From an uncultured bacterium (GTDB lineage: Bacteria > Patescibacteriota > Minisyncoccia > Phycocordibacterales > PALSA-1337): a stretch of DNA of 5,200 nt. The position numbers and the translations under genes are program-made. The DNA lies in NCBI GenBank assembly GCA_903868845.1, contig CAIPWS010000148.1:1-5200 (forward strand). The letters are read 5' to 3'. This document shows, one piece after another, positions 1 to 5,200 of the stretch (within the stretch, counting starts at the first letter, position 1; every line of letters starts with the position of its first letter). Under the pieces are notes generated by a model. It was not told the origin of the DNA, searched no databases, and was given only the letters and a program-made list of their open reading frames with translations.

Positions 1-55
1 GATCGTATACAGTCAAAAAGCCCTTAATCCCTGTGTATTTGCAATGAATTTTCAT
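1..55 (-). CDS. Possible start of a further minus-strand gene, cut by the window edge
   Basis: An ATG at 55-53 opens a frame that stays open to the window edge, giving an 18-residue N-terminus (MKIHCKYTGIKGFLTVYD) that I do not recognise. It does not resemble RodA, which often accompanies mrdA. No good Shine-Dalgarno lies upstream; the nearest purine-rich sequence is weak. A competing reading is a 26-codon ORF (104 down to 24, start MTNLTYIL) whose ATG lies one base after the mrdA stop, as in stop-start coupling. Neither is well supported. Eighteen open codons can easily arise by chance, so this is only a candidate. Confidence 0.25.
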   Translation of the reverse strand, partial: MKIHCKYTGIKGFLTVYD

Positions 56-105
56 TTTGCGCCCATTTAATTAATGAGTGCAATATGTATGTGAGGTTAG
101 TCATA

Positions 106-1884
106 CTACTTAAAATACTCAGGTGTGTATATATGCATCCAATCTAGCTGCTGCCTCATAGCCGCTGCAGCACCTATAAGGTTGTGTACGGAGCCACTTT
201 CAAGCATCACAGCAAAGGCATAATGTGGGTTCTCATATGGCCAAAATCCAGTTATCCAAGAGTTGACTCTAACTTTGCTAACTCCAAGTTCGGCAGTACC
301 AGATTTTCCTGCCACATTCACATATGGAACATTTAGCGCCACACTCGTACCTTGCAACACACCCAAACGCATACCTTCGTGTACTATTTGAAAGTTCTTC
401 TGTGGCAAATCAATAACTCGGTCAACTGTCCGTTGCATCGACGCATCGCCATTCCCTGTCACTACCACATCACCTGTCGCAGCCGCCTCACCACCTTTTA
501 TGATAGTTGGCACAAGCAAAGTACCTTTGTTTGCTATAGAAGCTATTCCTCTCACAACTTGTATAGGTGTCACCTGTGCACCGTATTGTCCTATGGCTGT
601 ATGATACGTATCACCTATAAACCAATCTTCATTGAATGTTTTCTTTTTCCACTCAGGAGTCGGTATCGTACCGCTCATTCCACTGAAGAATGATGTCGGT
701 ATATCAGAACCGAAACCAAACAAGCGTAAATATTTATCTATATTTGCTATTCCAAGACCTTTCTGATCTTTGTAACCTCCACCAACTGTATAGAAAAATA
801 CGTCTGACGACATAGCTATTGCATGTCTTATGTCGAGTGGTCCAAGATTTTTCCAGTCACGAAAAACTGTAGACAAAGTTGGGTCATATGGATTTGGAAT
901 AGAAATAGAACCTTTCGTCACGATAACAGTCGTTGGATCTATAATATTTTCTGTAAGTGCTCCCATGGCCATATAAGGCTTCACGATAGAACCTGGCGTA
1001 TACAGACCACCTATAACTCTGTCTAGGAATGGTCTACCGGCCTTATCATTCAAAAAAGTATTTATACTTGCTTTATCTGTTTTATCGGACATGACCTGAG
1101 GACTATATTCTGGATAACTCGCCATCGCCAATACTTCCCCAGTATCCACATCCATGATCACTCCGGCACCACCTTGAAAGCCGACTCTATTTGCAATATC
1201 ACTTATATTTTTATACAAAGCCGACTCAACTCGACTATCTATAGAAAGATTTAGATTGTCACCTTGGTTAGCTGGTCGCACTACATTTTCTGAAGTTACT
1301 TTTCCACGAGCATCTACTTCGACTAGACGGGATCCATTTACTCCACTTAGAAGTTCATTGTAATATTTCTCGACTCCGTCTACTCCTTGGAAATCTTCTT
1401 GATAATAAAAGCCATTATTATCTTTGGATGGATACTGCACATAGCCAAGAACATGTGCCAGTCCAGTCGTAGTTGCATATTCACGCCTAGCGACAGGTTC
1501 TTCGCTCAATATAGAATCTGAAGTCGATGAAGAAGTAGTGGCTGTACCTGCTGGTGCATTCCATGCAAGCAGAACCCCATTTCTATCATATATAACACCG
1601 CGTCCAGCAAATATAGGTATTGGTCTTAATAGATTATTTTCACTTCTTGTGCGATATGAATCACCCTCATAGATCTGCATAGAAGCAGTTCTAGCCAAAA
1701 AAACGATCATGAGCAAAGCTCCTACAGCGCCGATACCATATAATACAGCTCTAGAAATTGGTCTCTCTAGTCGACCTTCGAACTGACTAGTATTGAAACC
1801 AGGAAGATTGCTCGAGTCTATCAAGACCTGATCTGGATCTATCTCTGTATATTTCTTTTTTCTTCTTATAGAAAATGGGGTCAT
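106..1884 (-). CDS. mrdA: Penicillin-binding protein 2 (class B transpeptidase of the elongasome)
   Basis: Membrane-anchored D,D-transpeptidase that crosslinks peptidoglycan during cell elongation. The 592-aa protein has a basic cytoplasmic N-terminus, one membrane segment at about 44-65, the GRGVIYDRNG dimerisation-domain signature at 94-103, a short pedestal (about 134-230), and a transpeptidase domain from about 235. The active-site motifs are visible: SxxK as S299-I-V-K302 within TPGSIVKP, SxD as S359-S-D361 (PBP2 enzymes often have D here), and KSGT at 527-530 followed by WITGFWPY. Length is slightly under E. coli PBP2 (633). The stretch from about 110 to 133, where E. coli has some 80 residues of head region, is only a Ser/Thr-rich linker. 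The start overlaps the stop of the MreD-like gene (ATGA) and has no clear Shine-Dalgarno, so translation is probably coupled. Stop is TAG. It is the last well-supported gene of the mre operon. Confidence 0.96.
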   Translation of the reverse strand: MTPFSIRRKKKYTEIDPDQVLIDSSNLPGFNTSQFEGRLERPISRAVLYGIGAVGALLMIVFLARTASMQIYEGDSYRTRSENNLLRPIPIFAGRGVIYDRNGVLLAWNAPAGTATTSSSTSDSILSEEPVARREYATTTGLAHVLGYVQYPSKDNNGFYYQEDFQGVDGVEKYYNELLSGVNGSRLVEVDARGKVTSENVVRPANQGDNLNLSIDSRVESALYKNISDIANRVGFQGGAGVIMDVDTGEVLAMASYPEYSPQVMSDKTDKASINTFLNDKAGRPFLDRVIGGLYTPGSIVKPYMAMGALTENIIDPTTVIVTKGSISIPNPYDPTLSTVFRDWKNLGPLDIRHAIAMSSDVFFYTVGGGYKDQKGLGIANIDKYLRLFGFGSDIPTSFFSGMSGTIPTPEWKKKTFNEDWFIGDTYHTAIGQYGAQVTPIQVVRGIASIANKGTLLVPTIIKGGEAAATGDVVVTGNGDASMQRTVDRVIDLPQKNFQIVHEGMRLGVLQGTSVALNVPYVNVAGKSGTAELGVSKVRVNSWITGFWPYENPHYAFAVMLESGSVHNLIGAAAAMRQQLDWMHIYTPEYFK

Positions 1885-2147
1885 CTACGTACTATTTTCT
1901 TTATTAGTAGGATAATAGTATATAACACAATAGATATTATTGTACCGAGCCAACCTCGTATACCCATGCCAGAGGACATGCCAAACAGTGCATCGTAAGC
2001 AACACCTGCGATGATAGCCTCAGGAAAATTTGCGAAGTACCAGATGCCAGCAACTCCGAAAATAAATATAAGAGGCCACCAGCCGTTTACGACCGATGCA
2101 AATAGTACGATATCAATAATTATCCTTATGACATTATTTTTTTGCAT
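1881..2147 (-). CDS. mreD: Short MreD-like membrane protein
   Basis: An 88-aa, strongly hydrophobic protein between mreC and mrdA, exactly where mreD normally lies. Three membrane segments are likely: about 7-20, 24-50 and 66-83, ending in a basic tail (KKIVRR). The FPEAIIAGVAYDALFG segment at 41-56, with D52, resembles the conserved part of MreD, where a small-residue helix ends in an Asp followed by Gly. MreD proteins are usually about 160 aa, so this is about half length. Assignment rests mainly on position and topology. In other bacteria MreD works with MreC in the elongasome and influences PBP2 activity. The start lies inside the mreC 3' end (14-base overlap) without a strong Shine-Dalgarno, and its TGA overlaps the mrdA ATG. 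Another small membrane protein that has replaced MreD cannot be excluded. Confidence 0.78.
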   Translation of the reverse strand: MQKNNVIRIIIDIVLFASVVNGWWPLIFIFGVAGIWYFANFPEAIIAGVAYDALFGMSSGMGIRGWLGTIISIVLYTIILLIKKIVRR

Positions 2148-3084
2148 TTTTCGTAGAAGTAGTTACGACTGGAGGTGGTGGATTTGCTACAGCTGGTTTG
2201 ATATCAACCATCACCCATTTTAGATCATAGATATTTACTAGTGAAGTGAAAAGTATGGATTCAAATGGTTGAGCTGGATCAGTTATGACTCCTCCGACTA
2301 TGCCGATGGTCTTATTGTTGATAGATGGAACAATGACAATGTCACCAACATTCGAAACTACATCGCGAGGTACTTGTACAGAAAATTGTCCTCCGCCAAG
2401 ACCGTGTGCGACTGCTGGAATATTTTTGTGAGTATTTGCATCTGTAATCATGACATCATAAGTCATCCCAGGTGATGAAAATAGGAGAACTTTGGATGTT
2501 TGACCTAGTGTATCTGAAACACGGCCAAGAAGAACATTTCCTTCGCCATAAACAAGGTTACCTACGGAAAGACCATTGCTATCACCGAGATCTATTACGA
2601 GTTCATCGTAAGGAGCTATAGGTGGACGGCGAAGAACGGCGGCTAAAGTATAAGAGGAAGTTGAAAGTGAAAAGTTAAAAGTTGAAAGTGAAGAAGTGGA
2701 AGGTTGAAAGTTCAAAGTGGAAAGTGAGGAGGAGGTTGAAATAATTGCAGCCGTAGGTGTGGCAGGTCTTCTAAGCAAAGCTTTGAGCTCATCATTTTCA
2801 GACATAACCGATGATGAAGTCTGGAGGCGAACAGAAAGTTCTGCGACTTGCCTCTTCAATGCTTCATTTTGATTTAACAAATAATCTGGTGAGCGAAGTG
2901 ATCCGCTATTTACTGAAAATTCCATCCTCCAAAATGGTCGAACAATAGTTGTAAATATAGCTGGTAAAAAATGTGGAGCTATGAGCTGTATCACGACCAC
3001 AACTGCAACCAAAAATGTCACACTGCCCCACAGGCCGCGGTTTCTGGAAAATGCATGACGATTATGAGTTTGATGGTAATTCAT
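2134..3084 (-). CDS. mreC: Rod shape-determining protein MreC
   Basis: Bitopic scaffold of the elongasome that links MreB filaments to PBP2 outside the membrane. The 316-aa protein has a short basic cytoplasmic tail, a membrane helix at about 20-46, a coiled coil at about 68-104 (NQNEALKRQVAELSVRL), and the two-barrel MreC beta domain at about 147-295. Family hallmarks are ELVIDLGDSNGLSVGNLVYG (161-180), the VLLGRVSD turn (184-191), and GDIVIVPS...IGIVGGV (248-266). The C-terminus is a Pro/Thr/Lys tail. Between coiled coil and beta domain lies an odd Ser/Thr-rich segment (about 115-145) with the pattern SLSTxNF, encoded by a degenerate 7-bp repeat array. The start lies inside the mreB 3' end (23-base overlap) with only a weak purine-rich upstream sequence, suggesting coupled translation. 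Stop is TAA. Confidence 0.93.
   Translation of the reverse strand: MNYHQTHNRHAFSRNRGLWGSVTFLVAVVVVIQLIAPHFLPAIFTTIVRPFWRMEFSVNSGSLRSPDYLLNQNEALKRQVAELSVRLQTSSSVMSENDELKALLRRPATPTAAIISTSSSLSTLNFQPSTSSLSTFNFSLSTSSYTLAAVLRRPPIAPYDELVIDLGDSNGLSVGNLVYGEGNVLLGRVSDTLGQTSKVLLFSSPGMTYDVMITDANTHKNIPAVAHGLGGGQFSVQVPRDVVSNVGDIVIVPSINNKTIGIVGGVITDPAQPFESILFTSLVNIYDLKWVMVDIKPAVANPPPPVVTTSTKNAKK
2658..2728 (+). repeat. Ten degenerate 7-bp units (plus-strand consensus AAGTKRA) inside mreC
   Basis: Five contiguous heptamers (2658-2692: AAGTTGA, AAGTGAA, AAGTTAA, AAGTTGA, AAGTGAA), one extra G at 2693, then five more (2694-2728: AAGTGGA, AGGTTGA, AAGTTCA, AAGTGGA, AAGTGAG). The 12-mer GTTGAAAGTGAA occurs exactly at 2660 and 2681, three units apart. 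The plus strand is almost pure A/G/T, with a single C at 2713. On the coding strand the unit reads roughly TYMACTT. Three units equal seven codons, which yields the repeated peptide SLSTxNF at MreC residues 119-143. Confidence 0.85.
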
Positions 3085-4147
3085 CTTCGCTTTCTATTAG
3101 AACTGAACGATAGCGCTCGATGTCTTCGAGTATGATACCCGCTCCACGAGCTATAGCTGTGAGAGGATCTTCTGCAACGTATACTGGCAACCTTAATGTC
3201 TCAGCAAGAAGAATGTCTAGACCTTTTATGAGGGCTCCGCCACCGACCAGATATAGACCACGACGCATAACGTCTGAAAGTATTTCTGGAGGTGTGGTCT
3301 CCAAGACTTCTCTCGAAGCTTCGAGCAATGTCTCAATAGACTGACTCATAGCTTCTCGAATATCAGAATCAGTGATGATAACTTCGCGTGGCAGACCAGT
3401 TATAAGATCTCGTCCACGAATAGTTGTTTCAAGTGGTTCACCGGCGACAACTGCCCCTACCGTTATCTTCACTTGCTCTGCAGTACTTTCACCTATCAAA
3501 ATTTTGAATTCATTTCTAATGTAAGAAATGATATCAGTATTTAGTTTGTCTCCAGCAATCTTTATATTTTTTGAGCGGACTATACCTCCAAGAGAAATGA
3601 TAGCAATGTCAGTTGTGCCTCCGCCGATATCTATAACCATTGAACCAACTGGATCGTGAACCGGAAGACGAATACCGATAGCACCAGCCATTGGCTGTTC
3701 AACGATATAAACTTCGCGTGCTCCGGCATTTTTCGTAGCATCTCGCACGGCGCGAACTTCGACGTTTGTCACACCAGAAGGAACTCCAACCACAACACGT
3801 GGTCCAAGAAACTTTTTTGGCATAAACTCGCCTGCTCTGCGCATAAGATATGAAAGCATCTCTTCTGTAATTTCGAAATCCGAAATAACACCGTCGACAA
3901 GTGGTCGAACTGCAGTTATATGAGTTGGTGTTCTGCCAAGCATTTCTTTTGCTTCTTTTCCGACAGCAACAACCTGTCCTGTCTTCTGGTTTACCGCGAC
4001 GACAGATGGCTCATTTACAACAATCCCTTTTCCACGAACGTACACAAGGGTATTTGCGGTTCCGAGATCTATACCGATATCGTTTGAGAATTTATTGAAA
4101 AAGCGTTCTTTGTGGCCTTTTATGTCCAATAGTTTATCTCTTTTCAT
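3062..4147 (-). CDS. mreB: Rod shape-determining protein MreB (bacterial actin homologue)
   Basis: ATP-dependent filament protein that binds the inner face of the membrane and directs side-wall peptidoglycan synthesis. The 361-aa protein carries the whole actin-fold signature: phosphate-1 DIGIDLGTANTLVYV at 23-37, the GVPSGVTNVEVRAV segment at 121-134, connect-1 EQPMAGAIG at 150-158, phosphate-2 DIGGGTTD at 173-180, and the adenosine motif LVGGGALIKG at 300-309. MreB proteins are usually near 335-345 aa; the excess is a basic N-terminus of about 20 residues containing RFFNKF, which could act as an amphipathic membrane anchor, and an acidic C-terminus (ESEDE). The start is firm: TGA lies in frame two codons upstream, and AAGG is 7 bases before the ATG. 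It is the first gene of the operon, with mreC starting inside its end. Confidence 0.98.
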   Translation of the reverse strand: MKRDKLLDIKGHKERFFNKFSNDIGIDLGTANTLVYVRGKGIVVNEPSVVAVNQKTGQVVAVGKEAKEMLGRTPTHITAVRPLVDGVISDFEITEEMLSYLMRRAGEFMPKKFLGPRVVVGVPSGVTNVEVRAVRDATKNAGAREVYIVEQPMAGAIGIRLPVHDPVGSMVIDIGGGTTDIAIISLGGIVRSKNIKIAGDKLNTDIISYIRNEFKILIGESTAEQVKITVGAVVAGEPLETTIRGRDLITGLPREVIITDSDIREAMSQSIETLLEASREVLETTPPEILSDVMRRGLYLVGGGALIKGLDILLAETLRLPVYVAEDPLTAIARGAGIILEDIERYRSVLIESEDELPSNS

Positions 4148-4154
4148 GGCTCAA

Positions 4155-4158
4155 CCTT
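4155..4158 (-). promoter_or_regulatory. Ribosome binding site of mreB
   Basis: AAGG on the minus strand, followed by T, lies 7 bases before the mreB ATG. It is the only clear Shine-Dalgarno within the operon; the three downstream genes start inside their upstream neighbours. I could not find a convincing minus-strand -35/-10 pair for mreB in 4148-4285. Confidence 0.6.
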
Positions 4159-4204
4159 AGCATAAAATAGGCATGAGGCACAAGAAATTTACAGCATTTT
4201 TGGT

Positions 4205-4234
4205 TTGACATATAGCTTAAAATCGTGCTAATGT
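4205..4234 (+). promoter_or_regulatory. Sigma-70-type promoter for the small membrane-protein gene
   Basis: A perfect -35 box TTGACA (4205-4210) is followed after 18 bases by TAATGT (4229-4234), preceded by TGC, an extended -10 element. Transcription would start near 4241, giving a leader of about 45 bases before the ATG at 4286. The site lies in the 138-base divergent region shared with mreB, so a regulator binding here could affect both transcripts. Confidence 0.65.
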
Positions 4235-4274
4235 TTCGCCAGACCAAATTTTAATTTAACGGCTGAAATATGCC

Positions 4275-4281
4275 AAAGGAG
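4275..4281 (+). promoter_or_regulatory. Strong ribosome binding site
   Basis: AAAGGAG ends 4 bases before the ATG at 4286. This supports that start over the ATG at 4270, which opens a longer overlapping frame in which the Shine-Dalgarno itself would be coding. Confidence 0.75.
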
Positions 4282-4285
4282 CGTT

Positions 4286-4594
4286 ATGGATCCAGTAAAA
4301 ACTGCCGTTCTTGTGATCTGTGGATATGTAGCAGTGATTGTCGTATCGATCATTTTCGGATGGGTCGGCATGGCAACCACGATGATCGATCTTGTGGCTT
4401 TGATAATGATCGTCATCGGCATCCCAAGCTTATTCAATGGACACAGCGTAATTATGCATCCGGAGGTTGCGATCATTTTCCTTATTGGAATCTTGGTCCT
4501 TGGGTACATCACGTGGCACAGTCGAGACGTTGTCATCTGGTCATGCCGGCTCATCGGTTCGTTGCCAAAAATTCAGCAAGTCAATCAATTGTGA
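4286..4594 (+). CDS. Small three-helix membrane protein, function unknown
   Basis: A 102-aa protein I do not recognise. Three membrane segments are visible: about 5-29, 32-50 and 60-77. They are joined by very short loops, one of which (NGHSVIMHPE, 51-60) has two histidines. After helix 3 comes WHSRD, an amphipathic stretch (about 80-91) and a polar tail with several Gln. No catalytic motif or signal-peptide cleavage site is apparent. The gene is well supported as a transcription unit: a TTGACA/extended -10 promoter and an AAAGGAG site precede it, and a hairpin with a T-run starts 7 bases after its TGA. It diverges from mreB, so a role in the envelope is possible, but that is only context. 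The other frames over this stretch give Cys/Arg/His-rich shadows. Confidence 0.82.
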   Translation: MDPVKTAVLVICGYVAVIVVSIIFGWVGMATTMIDLVALIMIVIGIPSLFNGHSVIMHPEVAIIFLIGILVLGYITWHSRDVVIWSCRLIGSLPKIQQVNQL

Positions 4595-4600
4595 GTACAA

Positions 4601-4647
4601 ACCTGTCGAGACGTTCCGGAAAATAGCCGGTCGTTCGACGGGTTTTT
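4601..4647 (+). terminator. Rho-independent terminator after the small membrane-protein gene
   Basis: ACCTGTCGAG (4601-4610) pairs with TTCGACGGGT (4634-4643) over ten positions, two of them G-U. Above a small bulge the stem continues with CG/CG (4612-4613 with 4632-4633) and CCGG/CCGG (4616-4619 with 4627-4630) around a 7-base loop. TTTTT follows at 4643-4647. A shorter alternative hairpin (4627-4642, one G-G mismatch) precedes the same T-run. Confidence 0.75.
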
Positions 4648-4705
4648 CCATTTATGGAGTCACCAATAGCCGGAGGTAGAAGGCATGCATTTACATGTCT
4701 TTTTA

Positions 4706-4730
4706 AAAGTGACCGCTTTATGGTCACTTT
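4706..4730. repeat. Perfect 9-bp inverted repeat (hairpin)
   Basis: AAAGTGACC (4706-4714) and GGTCACTTT (4722-4730) form a perfect stem with a 7-base loop. On the minus strand the stem runs into TTTT and then A-rich sequence, so it could be a modest terminator for minus-strand transcription, just after the stop (4739) of the 39-codon minus ORF. On the plus strand only TTT follows. A protein-binding operator is the other option. Confidence 0.6.
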
Positions 4731-4818
4731 GTCAGAGGAGCTTAGGGAGACATGTTGGTGCCGACTGTCCTGGCGTCATGTAGGCTTTCACGTAAGTGCG
4801 CGAGTGAGTGGTCGAAGA

Positions 4819-4879
4819 ACAAGGGTACGAGGGTGTCGCTTCAAAAGGCATGTTTAGCTTTGCACAAGTGTACCCTTGT
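4819..4879. repeat. 10-bp inverted repeat with a 41-base loop
   Basis: ACAAGGGTAC (4819-4828) is perfectly complementary to GTACCCTTGT (4870-4879). The loop has no further clear long stem. The arms bracket the right edge of the GC-rich stretch, as would be expected for a closing helix of a structured RNA. Confidence 0.55.
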
Positions 4880-4984
4880 CCACATCTATAAACTAGAATC
4901 GCATGGTTGAGCCATTCTTGTTTATTGTTGATTCTTTCGCTACATCTCTAATATTCGAATCACGAATACACACAGTATTTACCA

Positions 4985-5027
4985 ACATATGAAAATTGAG
5001 CCTTCTGATGGCCTAATTTTCGTATGT
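4985..5027 (+). repeat. Long hairpin: 18-position stem, 7-base loop
   Basis: Bases 4985-5002 pair with 5010-5027. There are 15 Watson-Crick pairs, two G-U pairs (4990/5022 and 4998/5014) and one A-C mismatch (4999/5013). On the minus strand both G-U pairs become A-C mismatches, so the plus-strand transcript folds better. No T-run follows, so it is not a classical terminator. Confidence 0.6.
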
Positions 5028-5045
5028 GCTCAGATAGCACATCTG
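5024..5045 (+). repeat. Two overlapping, mutually exclusive short hairpins
   Basis: ATGTGCT (5024-5030) pairs perfectly with AGCACAT (5036-5042) around CAGAT. Alternatively CAGAT (5031-5035) pairs with ATCTG (5041-5045) around AGCAC. They cannot form together, and the first also competes for 5024-5027 with the long hairpin just upstream. Confidence 0.5.
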
Positions 5046-5121
5046 GCTACACACCAAGCCACACAATCCCACACAGAAAGAGCAAAACATACATTTCTTG
5101 ACCTTTTGAACTTTGACGCCT

Positions 5122-5200
5122 TTAGTACGACTTTGCAAAAATAACTCTTCCACTTGATGGTTTGCCAGATTTTATACAGATACCTGCCTCCTTCTTTTGA
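5122..5200 (-). CDS. Possible C-terminal end of a minus-strand gene entering from the right
   Basis: A frame open from the window edge ends at TAA (5124-5122), encoding a 25-residue tail that ends in SGKPSSGRVIFAKSY. Its composition is ordinary for a protein, but 25 open codons prove little and I do not recognise the family. Another minus frame stays open further, to about 5030, but its product is loaded with Cys and Trp and looks spurious. If a gene does end here, nothing resembling a strong minus-strand terminator follows until the inverted repeats further left. Confidence 0.28.
   Translation of the reverse strand, partial: QKKEAGICIKSGKPSSGRVIFAKSY

Larger units (their letters stand above)
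4648..5121. other. Apparently noncoding, hairpin-rich region
   Basis: No frame here reads like a protein. The plus-strand ORF at 4654-4857 is rich in Arg and Cys with no recognisable pattern. On the minus strand a frame open for about 70 codons ends at 4739 but has its first ATG only at 4853, giving a 39-aa product without a Shine-Dalgarno. The part around 4741-4840 is about 56% G+C, clearly above the flanking sequence. Several inverted repeats are listed separately. I see no tmRNA, RNase P, SRP RNA or tRNA signature. Confidence 0.6.

Noticed and set aside
40..60. AATGAA/TTCATT inverted repeat downstream of mrdA as a terminator
   Set aside because: AT-only 6-bp stem with no T-run on the minus strand; too weak to call.
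352..1026. Plus-strand ORFs of 113 and 67 codons opposite mrdA
   Set aside because: Antisense shadows of a gene with intact catalytic motifs; their products are His/Cys/Arg-rich and resemble nothing.
4148..4158. 11-base match GGTTGAGCCAT between the mreB leader (minus) and about 4905-4915 (plus)
   Set aside because: Several matches of this length are expected by chance in a 5.2-kb window on two strands, and the second copy has no gene context.
4228..4554. Minus-strand ORF of 108 codons opposite the small membrane-protein gene
   Set aside because: It lacks a ribosome site and is the complement of a gene with promoter, Shine-Dalgarno and terminator.
4270..4626. Plus-strand ORF from the ATG at 4270 (118 codons)
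   Set aside because: Its product is rich in Cys, His, Arg and Ser without pattern, it would translate through the Shine-Dalgarno of the better gene, and it runs into the terminator stem.
4949..4962. ATTCGAATC resembling a tRNA T-loop
   Set aside because: No matching acceptor, D or anticodon arms on either strand.
5103..5116. CTTTTGAACTTTGA, similar to the mreC heptamer unit
   Set aside because: Only about two imperfect units; too short to call a second array, although it would be worth revisiting if such arrays prove common in the genome.

Overview
The window holds a compact cell-shape and cell-wall operon on the minus strand, mreB - mreC - mreD-like - mrdA (PBP2), covering about 4147 down to 106. 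Divergent from it on the plus strand is one small membrane-protein gene (4286-4594) with its own promoter, ribosome binding site and terminator. The last ~550 bases carry no convincing complete gene but contain several strong inverted repeats. The protein sequences look bacterial and fit a Patescibacteria/CPR (Parcubacteria-like) genome best: tight overlapping genes, a very short MreD, and MreC and PBP2 with unusual Ser/Thr-rich segments. This placement is an inference from style and not from a marker gene. UGA works as a normal stop (mreD-like and the small membrane gene both end in TGA), which argues against the recoded Gracilibacteria/SR1 groups.

Layout, left to right. 1-105: the region downstream of mrdA, with at most the first codons of another minus-strand gene. 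106-1884: mrdA/PBP2, with all three transpeptidase motifs. 1881-2147: an MreD-like membrane protein, overlapping mrdA by ATGA. 2134-3084: mreC, with an array of ten 7-bp units (2658-2728) inside the reading frame. 3062-4147: mreB, very well conserved. 4148-4285: the divergent intergenic region, with a good plus-strand promoter. 4286-4594: a 102-aa three-helix membrane protein of unknown function. 4601-4647: its hairpin and T-run terminator. 4648-5121: apparently noncoding, with a GC-rich part and several hairpins, two of which exclude each other. 5122-5200: possibly the tail of a minus-strand gene entering from the right.

How the genes work together: MreB forms membrane-bound filaments. MreC and MreD link these to PBP2, the transpeptidase that crosslinks peptidoglycan during side-wall growth. 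Gene order and overlaps of 23, 14 and 4 bases suggest one transcript with coupled translation. The most notable points are the heptamer array in mreC, the apparent loss of most of the PBP2 head region, and the structured noncoding region on the right. I found no clearly new multi-gene system.
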